A DNA stretch of 23,495 bases from Planctomycetaceae bacterium UBA6894 (GTDB lineage: Bacteria; Planctomycetota; Planctomycetia; Gemmatales; Gemmataceae): positions 25,998 to 49,492 of the forward strand of contig DKBS01000098.1 of NCBI GenBank assembly GCA_002451275.1. Reading direction: 5' to 3'. Positions 6,609-15,165 of the stretch are shown here, piece after piece; within the stretch, counting starts at the first letter, position 1; each line of letters begins with the position of its first letter. The position numbers and the translations under genes are program-made. The notes beneath the pieces are model-generated. The model saw nothing but the letters and a program-made list of their open reading frames with translations, searched no databases and was not told the origin of the DNA.

Positions 6609-7960
6609 TTGACCCGCGCGAATACCAGGGTCAGGTCATCACGCTGCACCCGCCCCCCGGCATGGTGACGAAGGGCCCGCACCACCTTGTCCATCACCTT
6701 GTCGCTGCCCGGATCAGTCAGTGCCAGGGCGTGGTCGAGGCCGTTGAGACCGAATGGCTTACCCTCGGGTGATTCCAAGTCCGTCACACCATCGGTGTAC
6801 AGCACCAGCAGGTCGCCTTGGGCCAACGCCACCTGAGACTCGCCATACCGTTCGTGCCGGTCCAGGCCCAGGGGCAGTCCGTCCGCCATGTCCAGCACAC
6901 GCCTGCGCCAACCATCCGGGCTCTGCAAAAGCAACCGGGGCGGAGGATGACCGGCCAGCGCAAACCGCAGGGTTCGGGTGACCGGTTGGTACACCCCGTA
7001 AAACGCCGTGACGAAGGTGTCCAGCGCCGAGTTGCACTGCTCGGTCAAATGCCGGTTGAGATAAGAGAGGAAGGCCCCCGGCGCCCTTTCCTCCTGCGGG
7101 CAAACGTGGGCCAGCGTGTGCACAATAGCCATCAGCGAAGTGGCTGAAGCGCCACTGCCCGAAACATCCGCCACCAGGATGCCCAAGGTGCCATCGGGAT
7201 AGCTGAAAAAATCGTGGTAGTCGCCACCCGCCCGGCGGGCGGTCTGGTGGTGCCGTTCCAGAGCCAGGGAGGAAACGACCGGCACCCGCGCGGGAAGCAT
7301 GGAGGCTTGCACCTTTTCCATGCGCCGCAGTTCGAAATCAAGCTCCTGCACAGACTGTTCCAGCTGCCTTGCCAGGATCAGATTGTGGCTGGCCCGACCG
7401 TACAAGTTGCCGGTCAGCACCAAATCCGGCAACTTTTCCGGATCAAACCCCTTGGGCGATTTGCTCAAAAGGGCGACCAACACCAGGGCGCGTCCCTGGT
7501 CATACATCGGGATGGCGGCAAGCGACTGGAACCCCTGCAGATGTTCGTAGGCGGGGTCATTCCTGTCCACCTGCAGGTTGTCGATGATGCGCGGCTCGTT
7601 GCCGTAGAGCAGTTCGCCCATGATGCCGCCGGTCACCACGGGTAAACGATCCCGATTCAACCAGGGGTCGATCTCCTCTTTCCACCTGCTGGAACGGGTC
7701 ACCCTGTAATGGGGGGTGGGCAAATCGCGCCGACTCACCGCCACCAACCCATCGTTGGGAAGCAATTGGCGCAGGTGACGCAGATAAACCTTCGCCATGC
7801 TCTGCGGGTCAGTCTGGCGACTGAGTTCCCGCATGGTTTCTGTCACCAGAGTCAGGCGTTCCCGCAGGGGAAGCAACTGCAGTGCCCCCGCGAGGGGATT
7901 CCCAAGCGGTTGGAACTGCGGCGGAAGAGGATCCTGGGCATCAGGTGGCGGGGAGGCCAT
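6605..7960 (-). CDS. GAF domain plus SpoIIE/RsbU-type PP2C serine phosphatase
   Basis: The 451-residue cytoplasmic signalling protein has a GAF-like sensor at about residues 35-195. A short helical linker (about 195-222) leads to a PP2C-type SpoIIE domain (about 223-450). The metal-binding aspartates are all present: GGDYHD (Asp247, Asp250), ADVSGSG (Asp265), TDGVTD (Asp390, Asp394) and DDLTLV (Asp441, Asp442). The catalytic domain therefore looks active. Such proteins dephosphorylate anti-anti-sigma factors in partner-switching systems, but no STAS or anti-sigma gene is in this window. The start follows CAGGA by 6 bases. It overlaps the downstream DUF309 gene by 4 bases (ATGA). Confidence 0.93.
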   Translation of the reverse strand: MASPPPDAQDPLPPQFQPLGNPLAGALQLLPLRERLTLVTETMRELSRQTDPQSMAKVYLRHLRQLLPNDGLVAVSRRDLPTPHYRVTRSSRWKEEIDPWLNRDRLPVVTGGIMGELLYGNEPRIIDNLQVDRNDPAYEHLQGFQSLAAIPMYDQGRALVLVALLSKSPKGFDPEKLPDLVLTGNLYGRASHNLILARQLEQSVQELDFELRRMEKVQASMLPARVPVVSSLALERHHQTARRAGGDYHDFFSYPDGTLGILVADVSGSGASATSLMAIVHTLAHVCPQEERAPGAFLSYLNRHLTEQCNSALDTFVTAFYGVYQPVTRTLRFALAGHPPPRLLLQSPDGWRRRVLDMADGLPLGLDRHERYGESQVALAQGDLLVLYTDGVTDLESPEGKPFGLNGLDHALALTDPGSDKVMDKVVRALRHHAGGRVQRDDLTLVFARVK

Positions 7961-8023
7961 GAAAAATCCTGCTCAGGGTTTGGGCGAATCGGATCAGCCA
8001 ATCCAGGCGGCACCCAGTCACCC

Positions 8024-8046
8024 GCCAAACCCCCCACGGGTTTGGC
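8024..8046. repeat. Stem-loop between the zinc-binding protein gene and the phosphatase gene
   Basis: GCCAAACCC (8024-8032) and GGGTTTGGC (8038-8046) form a perfect 9-bp stem with a 5-base loop. It lies 98 bases past the stop of the upstream minus-strand gene. There is no T-run on the minus strand, so it is either a weak terminator or a leader hairpin of the phosphatase transcript. Confidence 0.5.
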
Positions 8047-8143
8047 TATATCCCTTGTTGTACGGATAAAGGCTTCGCCGACGATGGGGCGGTGCCACCC
8101 TTTCAGGGAGCTCGACGATCAGCCGGCAAAATGCCGTAAACCC

Positions 8144-8440
8144 TTAGCCGCGACGGGGATCAATCGCAGGTCGGGCGCCCAGAGGATTTCGGCGCCACCG
8201 GCGGCAGCAGGAAGGACACAGGTCAAAAACGGCATGATGCCCGGCGGGTTCCACCGGGGCGGGTTCCCCGTGGGGCAGGCCCCGCAACAGCCGGCTCACT
8301 GCCCCCAGGTTGTCCGCGGAAAAATCGTCGGCCACCAAGGCGCGATCCTTGTTGGCCAATCGAACTTCCACCCGCATCTCGTAACGGGATTCATCGCGTT
8401 CCATTTGCCGGCCACACAGATCGCACTGGCATGTCAACAT
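8144..8440 (-). CDS. Small zinc-binding protein with paired CxxC motifs
   Basis: The 98-residue product begins MLTCQCDLCGRQM and has a second cysteine pair near the C-terminus, FDLCPSCCRRW, followed by RNPLG. Two CxxC knuckles separated by about 65 residues suggest one zinc-ribbon-like fold. I know this layout (CDLCG, a middle segment with D-rich and leucine-rich parts, DLCP.C, PLG) from small conserved planctomycete proteins without assigned function. The frame is open to 8503, but the start at 8440 places the first zinc knuckle at the N-terminus, as in those relatives. The gene lies upstream of the SpoIIE phosphatase on the same strand with a 183-base gap, so co-transcription is uncertain. 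Confidence 0.7.
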   Translation of the reverse strand: MLTCQCDLCGRQMERDESRYEMRVEVRLANKDRALVADDFSADNLGAVSRLLRGLPHGEPAPVEPAGHHAVFDLCPSCCRRWRRNPLGARPAIDPRRG

Positions 8441-8679
8441 AAAAGCGTTTCCGCAACCCTGAAGATATCCGGATGGCGGCGTGATATCGCGCGCCGTGAC
8501 CACCTATCATCTAGTGCAACGGAAACAAGGGTTCGCTGTCAAGCAAAAAGCCCATCGCGCATCTGGAAAAAAGGTCGGCACAGTCCGCCCTCTTTCCTTG
8601 GGAAACCGCGACGACGCATTGAAGATCGCGATAAGCCGTTAATCTGTGGTCCGGCGCGCGGACGCCTGAAAGGGAACGG

Positions 8680-9597
8680 GTGTTTCAATTGATTTCAGAG
8701 ACGATTTCCAAGTATCTGGGCCTGATTCGCTTCAGCCACACGCTCTTCGCGCTGCCGTTTGCCCTTTCGGCGGCAACGCTCGCCTGGGGCCGGCACGGGT
8801 TTTCCTGGGTGAACCTGCTGGGCATCCTGGCATGCATGGTCACAGCCCGCAGCGCGGCCATGGCCTTCAACCGTCTGGTGGACCGCGACATCGATGCCCT
8901 GAATCCGCGCACCGCCGGCAGGCACATTCCGGCTGGCCTCCTGTCGGTGCGGGCTGTTGCCGTTTTTTTCTGGGTTTCCTGCGTCCTGTTCGTGGCAAGT
9001 TCGGCGATTTTTCTACGCGAACAAAACCCCGTGCCGCTGATTTTCTCGGTCCCGTTGCTGGTTTTCCTGTGCGGCTACAGCATGGCCAAGCGGTTCACCT
9101 CGCTGGCGCACTTCTGGCTTGGTCTGGCCCTGGGGCTTGCCCCGCTCGGCGCCTGGATCGCCATCCGGGGCTGGGCCACCCTGGCGGAATTGCCGGTGCC
9201 CTGCTTTTTGGGTCTGGCGGTCATGTTCTGGGTAGCGGGATTCGACATCCTCTACGCCACCCAGGATGCCGACTTCGACAAGAAAGCCGGATTGCACAGC
9301 ATCCCCGCCCGGCTTGGTATTCGCGGGGCTCTTCGCCTGGCACGGGCCTGCCACAGCATCATGATGGCCTGGCTGGTGCCTCTTTACTGGTTGGCGAGCG
9401 ACCTGCTGGGCCTTCCTTACCTGGCTGCCCTGGCTGGAGTTGCCGTGCTTTTGGCAGTGGAGCATGCGCTGGTCAAGGAAAACGACCTCAGTCGCATGAA
9501 CGCGGCCTTCTTCACGGTGAACGCGGTCGTGGGCATCGGTCTGTGGCTCATCATCCTCGAGGAGGTTCTCCGCAACACCGGTTGGCTTTGGACCTGA
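8680..9597 (+). CDS. UbiA family prenyltransferase
   Basis: This 305-residue integral membrane enzyme transfers a polyprenyl chain to an aromatic acceptor. The first polyprenyl-diphosphate Mg site is NRLVDRDID (residues 64-72; Asp68, Asp72). The second is DADFD (196-200) within YATQDADFDKKAGLHSIPARLG. Eight to nine hydrophobic helices are visible. The sequence is of the 4-hydroxybenzoate prenyltransferase / MqnP type. In a planctomycete the menaquinone (futalosine) role is plausible, but no other quinone gene is nearby to settle it. The start is taken as GTG at 8680 after AAGGGA; a TTG at 8689 is possible. The 3' end converges on the large minus-strand gene with 4 bases between the stop codons. 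Confidence 0.9.
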   Translation: MFQLISETISKYLGLIRFSHTLFALPFALSAATLAWGRHGFSWVNLLGILACMVTARSAAMAFNRLVDRDIDALNPRTAGRHIPAGLLSVRAVAVFFWVSCVLFVASSAIFLREQNPVPLIFSVPLLVFLCGYSMAKRFTSLAHFWLGLALGLAPLGAWIAIRGWATLAELPVPCFLGLAVMFWVAGFDILYATQDADFDKKAGLHSIPARLGIRGALRLARACHSIMMAWLVPLYWLASDLLGLPYLAALAGVAVLLAVEHALVKENDLSRMNAAFFTVNAVVGIGLWLIILEEVLRNTGWLWT

Positions 9598-9604
9598 CCG
9601 GTCA
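9595..9604. repeat. Palindrome holding both convergent stop codons
   Basis: TGACCGGTCA is a perfect 10-bp palindrome. Its first three bases are the stop of the plus-strand prenyltransferase. Its last three, read on the other strand, are the stop of the large minus-strand gene. CTTTTT follows on the plus strand. The stem is too short for a confident terminator. Confidence 0.6.
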
Positions 9605-12600
9605 CTTTTTGCCTAGGGACCGTATCCATTCGGTGATCAGCTTCACGCCTTCCTCATCCGGTACATGGCTCGCCAATGGCGGCATCTGGCCGGTTCCCCG
9701 GGTGGACATGCGTTTCAGAAGGACCGACCGTTCCGGCGCCCCGGGCGCAACCAACCGGGCATCCGGCAGATCAAAAGTCCCGTGCGTCGGGGTTTCGTCC
9801 ACCAGTTTCATTTGGTCCAGGGCGGTGGTGAATTCCAGGTTGATGCGGGAATTACCGCCCCCTGCCTCCTGATGGCATGCCGAGCAATTGCTGTGCAGCC
9901 AACTGCGTGCCCGCAAGCCCAGTTCTCGGCTTTTGTCGCGCGGGTCCACCAGCGCCGGCTGGTTCAGCGTGGGCAGCAATCCCGCCCCATCCACCGCCCG
10001 CTGGTCGGCCTGCGGTCCCGCATTCTTCTCCCAGTCTGACAAGGCCTGATCCTTCAAACCTTGGGCAACCCCAAGCGCCTTGACCTCCCTGCCCAGCGTC
10101 TGGCGGTAGTCCCCTTCCCCCGCCAAAATCCCCAGGGCGCCCAAGACCTGCAATTGGTTGCTTTGTCCCGGCGGGTAATCGGCAAGCGTGTTGGCCTGGA
10201 GAGTGCAAAGGCCCAGCGTGAAATTGGCAGCCCGGGTGTGGCACACCATGCATTCGGCGCGGCTGGGATATCGCCATTTCTGTCGCACCGGCAGGCCGGA
10301 GGCAGCCCTGTGGGTTATTTCCCGGTCAGCCCCATCCGCTCCCACCAAGGTCGCGGTCTGGCCACCCTGATCCCACTGGTAAGTATACCCGGCCCATTCG
10401 TTTTGCTGCTTCACCAGCAGCCGGGTCTCGATCCAAAGTTTTTCAAGCGGCCTGGCCGCATCGGGCTGGGTGGCGAAGCTTTTGATGATCACTGTGCCAT
10501 CGGGAAAATTCCACCCACCCTTGCCGGTCATGGCTATCCTGCTGACCGGCTTTCCATCCGGTCCGGCCAGCAGCGCGATGAAGCGCTCTTTCAGTACCCC
10601 GTCTGACCAAAACGGGGCGTTCACCTGGTAGGGCACCACCCCGGGGGCTACCCGGTGCCCGGGCACCGAGGTGAAGAGCCCCGTGTCCTTGAGGTCCAAA
10701 GGAAACGGCCGTGTCGGACTGCCGGCCGGGCGCTTCTCCAGGGTATATAGCCCGCCCTGGGCATTGTGATCGCACAGGATCAGGTCCCCCCGGGTGTTGA
10801 ACCCGAAGGCAGTGATCTGAAACGGTGTGTCCACCAGTTCCCGATGCCACACCGGCTTGTTGCCATCGTGTTTCATCCCCCACACCCGCCCCGTCGAGTA
10901 ATCGCCATACACGTAGGTGCCTGCCAGGTCCGCCAGGTCTTTGTTGTCGGGAGGAATCACGACGCCGCCTGTCAGCGAACGGAACTGCGCGTGATGGTGT
11001 TCGATGGTGGGCAAGCGGATGGGGGTGGGGCCCGGTTGGCGGTTGGTCAGGAAGGGGGCGCTGCCCTCGCGCACACTCCAGCCGTAATTGGCCCCCGGCT
11101 GGATGAGGTAGGCTTGCTCGTACATATCCTGGCCATTGTTGCCCACCCAGATCTGGCCGGTTGTTCTGTCGGCGCAAATCCTCCACGGGTTGCGCAACCC
11201 GTAGGCATAGGTCTCCGGGGCGAACCGCTTGTCGGACACGAACGGATTGTCGGCAGGAACCGCGTAGCCTTTGCCCTCCGGCGCGCCATCCACATCCAGA
11301 CGCAACAACTTGGCCTGCAGGGTGTCGGTCCGCTGGCCCATTTCATCGTTGTCGGAGTCGGCAGTGCCGTCGCCTGTGGTCACCAACAACTTGCCATCCG
11401 GCGCGAAACACAAGGCCGCCCCGTTGTGCCCGTCCGATTCCCACTCCAAAACGGTTTGCGTGGAAGCATGGTCCAGCTCCAAGGGAAACACCCGGGAAAC
11501 CGTGTGGCGCGTGACGCGTGACGCTTTGCCCTTCTTTTTGCCGCCTTGCAGAGGCCCATTCCAACCCACATACACAAAGGGTCGCTTGGGGAACTGTGGA
11601 TGAAAGGCCAAATCGTAGGCGGTCCCGCCCTGGGGTGTGGTCCAGATCTTTCGCTGTTCGGGCCTGGTTGCGGAATCCGGACGGTCAGGAACCACCGACA
11701 GGACCGTGGGGCCATAGGGCGCATCCTGATGAATCACCAGCAATTGCGCCTGGGGGCCAGGGGCTCCGGGAACCGGCTTGGCCATGATGGGAAACGCCGG
11801 GCTGTAACCGCCATACAACCGCCTGGGGCGGTAGGGTGACGGAGGCTCGGGCGCGCCTGACAAAGCCGAGGTGTCCAACGCGACTTGCCTCAACCCGCTC
11901 AAACCCGCGGGATCAGGCCCCTCGAATTGGAGCCTGGGGTAGTCATCCGTCTGGTGAAAAAAAGCAGTGATTTTCTTGTCGTGCAAGGGAGCCAGACAGC
12001 TTACCTGGACATCTCCGGCCTGCGAACGGTCCACCAGGCCGATGTTCACCCTCCAGGCCTCGCCGGGTTTGGGCCGCCCTCCGGCGCGGGCCACATCGGT
12101 CCAGGGAACCATGGCCTCCAGCGTGTAGCCTTTCCCCTCGCCCAAAACCGCCCCGCACCGGGCTCCGAAACCTTGTCTTTGGAGGACAGCCTGCTCGGGT
12201 GTCGATTCCAGGCGGGCCTTGGCATTCGGAAAAAAGCGGGCATGCACCGACCCATGGGGCGTGAACACCCATTGGAAATAGCCGGGCCTGTCATCCGTCG
12301 GCTTCAGGAACAACTCCACCGCATCGCCCAGCCACGGGCGCGCCGGGTCAGGACTGGCCACCACCTCCGTGTCGGGGATTTCCGCCAGAAGGTAGAGATG
12401 ATCCTCATTCCATAAAAGCTTGCATCGGGCCCCCGTTCTTTCCCGGCCTTTTTCCCTCAACCATGGCTGGGCAAACGGTCCCAGAAAAGCTCCCTGGGCC
12501 CAGGCAGGCTCCACCGCTTTTCCGTCCACCTCCAGCCGGGCCGCTGTGTACCGGCATGCCAGGGGGACCGGTGTCGGCATGGTTTCCTTGGGGGGGAACA

Positions 12601-12670
12601 CTTCACCCAGTGCCGGAACGCCGGAAAAAAACGCCAGTAGGATGGCCTGAAGGCTGCACCGCCTTGGCAT
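9602..12670 (-). CDS. Secreted CBM9-like / PQQ sugar dehydrogenase / diheme cytochrome c fusion
   Basis: The 1022-residue exported protein appears to join a substrate-binding module, a dehydrogenase and an electron acceptor. The start at 12670 is set by GGAGAG 5 bases upstream, and a signal peptide follows (MPRRCSLQAILLAFF). Residues about 40-245 resemble a CBM9/DOMON-like domain (LEVDGKAVEPAW, GDAVELFLKP). Residues about 280-640 are a glucose/sorbosone dehydrogenase propeller with GHNGAALCFAPDGKLL, TTGDG and AYGLRNPWRI, the segments around the PQQ site. Residues about 680-1022 resemble the SO2930/HNE_0200-type diheme cytochrome family (NAPFWSDG, WNFPDGTV), with heme sites CMVCH (807-811) and CSACH (929-933). 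I infer periplasmic or surface sugar oxidation with electrons passed to the hemes; the substrate is unknown. It diverges from the DMT transporter gene across 168 bases. Confidence 0.88.
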   Translation of the reverse strand: MPRRCSLQAILLAFFSGVPALGEVFPPKETMPTPVPLACRYTAARLEVDGKAVEPAWAQGAFLGPFAQPWLREKGRERTGARCKLLWNEDHLYLLAEIPDTEVVASPDPARPWLGDAVELFLKPTDDRPGYFQWVFTPHGSVHARFFPNAKARLESTPEQAVLQRQGFGARCGAVLGEGKGYTLEAMVPWTDVARAGGRPKPGEAWRVNIGLVDRSQAGDVQVSCLAPLHDKKITAFFHQTDDYPRLQFEGPDPAGLSGLRQVALDTSALSGAPEPPSPYRPRRLYGGYSPAFPIMAKPVPGAPGPQAQLLVIHQDAPYGPTVLSVVPDRPDSATRPEQRKIWTTPQGGTAYDLAFHPQFPKRPFVYVGWNGPLQGGKKKGKASRVTRHTVSRVFPLELDHASTQTVLEWESDGHNGAALCFAPDGKLLVTTGDGTADSDNDEMGQRTDTLQAKLLRLDVDGAPEGKGYAVPADNPFVSDKRFAPETYAYGLRNPWRICADRTTGQIWVGNNGQDMYEQAYLIQPGANYGWSVREGSAPFLTNRQPGPTPIRLPTIEHHHAQFRSLTGGVVIPPDNKDLADLAGTYVYGDYSTGRVWGMKHDGNKPVWHRELVDTPFQITAFGFNTRGDLILCDHNAQGGLYTLEKRPAGSPTRPFPLDLKDTGLFTSVPGHRVAPGVVPYQVNAPFWSDGVLKERFIALLAGPDGKPVSRIAMTGKGGWNFPDGTVIIKSFATQPDAARPLEKLWIETRLLVKQQNEWAGYTYQWDQGGQTATLVGADGADREITHRAASGLPVRQKWRYPSRAECMVCHTRAANFTLGLCTLQANTLADYPPGQSNQLQVLGALGILAGEGDYRQTLGREVKALGVAQGLKDQALSDWEKNAGPQADQRAVDGAGLLPTLNQPALVDPRDKSRELGLRARSWLHSNCSACHQEAGGGNSRINLEFTTALDQMKLVDETPTHGTFDLPDARLVAPGAPERSVLLKRMSTRGTGQMPPLASHVPDEEGVKLITEWIRSLGKK

Positions 12671-12675
12671 GGGCA

Positions 12676-12681
12676 CTCTCC
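12676..12681 (-). promoter_or_regulatory. Ribosome binding site for the large fusion protein
   Basis: Read on the minus strand this is GGAGAG, 5 bases before the ATG at 12670-12668. It favours this start over an upstream in-frame codon at 12688, and the result is a normal signal peptide with a basic n-region. Confidence 0.7.
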
Positions 12682-12838
12682 AAACCATTCAAGAACCTCA
12701 CACAAACAGTCCAAAGATGTCGAAATCTTAACCGTTGGCAGGTTTCCCCTCCAACCAGTACCCAAAACACCCGGTTCCGCTGGATTTTCACCTGCCTGTG
12801 CCCTAAACCGTTGTTTTGCCTGTTCCCTGGACAGATCA

Positions 12839-13771
12839 ATGCCCCTGTTGCCTGAAAAACCGTTCGCGGCCTCAGCCTGGATGCTGACCGGCAGCCTGGT
12901 GTTCAGCTTCATGGGTTTCTTCACCACCCTTTTGAGTGATCAGGTTTCCTGGCAGGTGGTCGCGCTGGCCCGAAGCGCCCTGGCCTTTGCCTTTGCGCTC
13001 ATTTTGGCGCTGTTGGCCCGGGCGCGCCTAGTTTTGCACGATTCGTGGTTCCTTTGGCAACGCAGCATCGCCGGATCCATCAGCCTGGTGTGCACTTTCC
13101 ATGCGCTCACCAACCTGCCGCTGTCCGAGGTGCTGATGGTCACCAACACCTACCCGGTCTGGTTGGCCATGATCTCCTGGCCAATGCTTGGCGATAAACC
13201 CGGCTGGCAGGTGTGGGTTTCCGCGCTGCTGGGCGTGACGGGCGTGGCCCTGGTCAAGCAACCGTGGGCCGGCGAGGGCTGGTCCCTCAACTGGCTGCCC
13301 CTGCTCACCAGCTTCATCGCGGCATGGGCCACCGCCTTCGCCATGATCGGCCTCAACCAATTGAAACACCTCGACACCCGTTCCGTGGTGGTTCATTTCT
13401 CGGGCGTGGCCTGCGTGTTCAGTTCGGTCGCGTTGCTGTTTTTGCCCGCGCAGTTTCAGGCTGCCAACGCGCTGGAAGGTTCGGCCCCCTGGCTGCTGCT
13501 TGGCGTGGGCCTCACAGCCACCGCCGGCCAGATATGCCTAACCAAGGCGTTCACAGGGGGTCGGGCGGCAGTGGTTTCGGTCATTGGGCTCAGCCAGGTG
13601 CTGTTCGGCGCCCTCCTGGAGGGGATATGGACAGGCCGGTGGCTCAATCCCCTGGGGTGGACCGGGCTGGCCCTGGTGACCTTCAGCACCGGGTGGGTGT
13701 TGCTGCGACAGGGCTATTTCCAGCGGAAAAGTGCCGCCAAACCGGAACTTGCGTCACCCGGGCAAAATTAA
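12839..13771 (+). CDS. EamA/DMT superfamily transporter
   Basis: The 310-residue protein has about ten hydrophobic helices arranged as two EamA repeats (about residues 12-140 and 150-290). The first repeat contains TNLPLSEVLMVTNTYPVW, and the second contains GQICLTKAFTGGRAAVVSVI, both typical of drug/metabolite transporters that export small molecules. The substrate cannot be predicted. No good ribosome binding site precedes the ATG. The gene is divergent from the large fusion protein, and an 88-base gap separates it from the next plus-strand gene. Confidence 0.88.
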   Translation: MPLLPEKPFAASAWMLTGSLVFSFMGFFTTLLSDQVSWQVVALARSALAFAFALILALLARARLVLHDSWFLWQRSIAGSISLVCTFHALTNLPLSEVLMVTNTYPVWLAMISWPMLGDKPGWQVWVSALLGVTGVALVKQPWAGEGWSLNWLPLLTSFIAAWATAFAMIGLNQLKHLDTRSVVVHFSGVACVFSSVALLFLPAQFQAANALEGSAPWLLLGVGLTATAGQICLTKAFTGGRAAVVSVIGLSQVLFGALLEGIWTGRWLNPLGWTGLALVTFSTGWVLLRQGYFQRKSAAKPELASPGQN

Positions 13772-13802
13772 CAATTCGTCAGCCACAAACGGCTTGCTCC
13801 CG

Positions 13803-13832
13803 GCGGGGATCTGCGTCTATAGACCTCCCCGC
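13803..13832 (+). repeat. Stem-loop in the leader of the DUF5698 gene
   Basis: GCGGGGA (13803-13809) pairs with TCCCCGC (13826-13832), with an inner TCT/AGA pairing possible. It lies 31 bases after the transporter stop and just before the next ribosome binding site (GAGAGGAG, 13842-13849). There is no T-run, so a terminator function is doubtful. Confidence 0.35.
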
Positions 13833-13859
13833 TCATGAGGCGAGAGGAGCCCTGTTTCC

Positions 13860-14492
13860 ATGGTCGAGGAAAGTATTGTCGAGTTATCGGGGCAAGTGGC
13901 CGGGGGCGTGCTGAATTGGCAAACCCTGCTCCCGCTGGTCATCTTTTTCGCGGAAATGATGGTGGTGACCCTGGCGACCATCCGCATCATTTTCGTGGCC
14001 CGCGGCAAACGCACCCTAGCAGCGATTCTGGGATTTTTTGAAATTTCCATCTGGCTGTTCGCCATCGGGCATGTGATGAGCAACCTGTCCAACCCGCTGT
14101 GCACCATTGCCTTCGCCGCGGGATTCACCTTGGGCAATTACCTGGGCATCACCCTGGAAAACAAACTGGCCATCGGAACCCTGGGTGTCAGCATCTTTGC
14201 CCGGGGCGATGCCAAGCCCCTGTTGAACCTCCTGCGCGAGCACGGCTTTGGCGTGACAAGGGTCCAGGCGGAGGGCTCGACAGGCCCCGTTCAGGTGGTC
14301 ACCACCATCATCCCGCGCCGGGAACGGAATCGCGTGGAGCGTCTGATCGAGAGGGTGGCGCCCGGCCAGTTTTTCGTGGTGGACGAAGTGCAGGAAACGG
14401 TGAGCGGCATCTTCCCGCGGGGCGGGATGGCCAGCCGGGGTTACACCCACACCGAGCCAGCCAGCCCGGTCCCCGTGAAGGGTGTCGCCTGA
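13860..14492 (+). CDS. DUF5698/DUF2179 (UPF0316-type) membrane protein
   Basis: The 210-residue product has an N-terminal membrane region (residues about 20-100) with the family-like stretch MMVVTLATIRIIFVARGKR and FFEISIWLFAIGHVM. A soluble DUF2179-like domain follows (about 110-180: GFGVTRVQAEGSTGPVQVV). The biochemical role of the family is unknown. GAGAGGAG lies 10 bases before the ATG. A GC-rich hairpin after the gene probably ends its transcript. Confidence 0.85.
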   Translation: MVEESIVELSGQVAGGVLNWQTLLPLVIFFAEMMVVTLATIRIIFVARGKRTLAAILGFFEISIWLFAIGHVMSNLSNPLCTIAFAAGFTLGNYLGITLENKLAIGTLGVSIFARGDAKPLLNLLREHGFGVTRVQAEGSTGPVQVVTTIIPRRERNRVERLIERVAPGQFFVVDEVQETVSGIFPRGGMASRGYTHTEPASPVPVKGVA

Positions 14493-14527
14493 CCCGTTTT
14501 TTCCGTTAACCTAAAGTCCATTGGATC

Positions 14528-14560
14528 CAGCCGGCGCCGAAAACGCCGGCTGCACTGTTT
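14528..14560 (+). terminator. Probable terminator hairpin after the DUF5698 gene
   Basis: CAGCCGGCG (14528-14536) and CGCCGGCTG (14544-14552) make a perfect 9-bp stem with a 7-base loop. Only a short T-run (TTT at 14558-14560) follows after a 5-base gap, so efficiency is uncertain. Confidence 0.6.
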
Positions 14561-14594
14561 CCGTGGAGTCATCCACATGAGCCGGGGTTAAACC

Positions 14595-15158
14595 ATGGGC
14601 AAGATCGCCGTCCTGTACGACTCACTTTCTGGCAACACGCAAAAGATGGCCGAACTGGTGGCCGAGGGGGCCCGCCGTCTGGAAGGCATGGAGGTGCGCG
14701 TGGTGAGCATATCCGAGGCGGATGCCGCCGAGGTTGCCCGCAAGGCCGATGGCATCGCCCTGGGAAGCCCCTGCAATCTGGGCGTGATGAGTTGGCGCTT
14801 GAAGCGGTTTTGGGATGAGCAGATGGAACCTTACTGGATGAGCCTCGACGGCAAGATCGGCTGCGCCTTCAGTTCGGCGGGAGCGTGGGGTGGCGGTAGC
14901 GAGATCACCTGCCAGGCCCTGAACACGATCCTGATGAATTTCGGTTTCCTCACCTTCGGCCTGACAGACTATGTCAGCAAGACAGCCAGCGCCCACTACG
15001 GCGCCATCGCCGTGCGTGAACCGCGCGATGAGGAGGTCAAGGAATCCTGCCGGAAGCTGGGTGAGCGCCTCGCGGAGTGGGTGGGCGCGTACATTGACCG
15101 CAATCCCGGCCTGCACCCGCTGGTGCGCGAACCCGGGCGCAAGCGTCCGGGGGCCTGA
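14595..15158 (+). CDS. Flavodoxin-like (WrbA/NAD(P)H reductase type) protein
   Basis: The 187-residue protein has a complete flavodoxin fold signature. The FMN phosphate loop is YDSLSGNTQKMAE (residues 8-20), a second flavin-contact loop is GSPCNLGVMSWRLKRFWDE, and a third is SSAGAWGGGSEITCQ. It probably binds FMN and acts in electron transfer or quinone/flavin reduction in the cytoplasm. The exact partner is not evident. The gene is preceded by a hairpin terminator. It converges with the amidohydrolase gene, with 7 bases between the stop codons. Confidence 0.88.
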   Translation: MGKIAVLYDSLSGNTQKMAELVAEGARRLEGMEVRVVSISEADAAEVARKADGIALGSPCNLGVMSWRLKRFWDEQMEPYWMSLDGKIGCAFSSAGAWGGGSEITCQALNTILMNFGFLTFGLTDYVSKTASAHYGAIAVREPRDEEVKESCRKLGERLAEWVGAYIDRNPGLHPLVREPGRKRPGA

Positions 15159-15165
15159 AAACGGC

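Noticed and set aside
8600..8680. Possible promoter TTGAAG ... TAATCT before the prenyltransferase gene
   Set aside because: Spacing of 15 bases and a poor -10 match; not better than chance.
7709..8692. 327-codon open frame on the plus strand
   Set aside because: Opposes the SpoIIE phosphatase and the zinc-knuckle gene and crosses two intergenic regions; the product is low-complexity with no domain.
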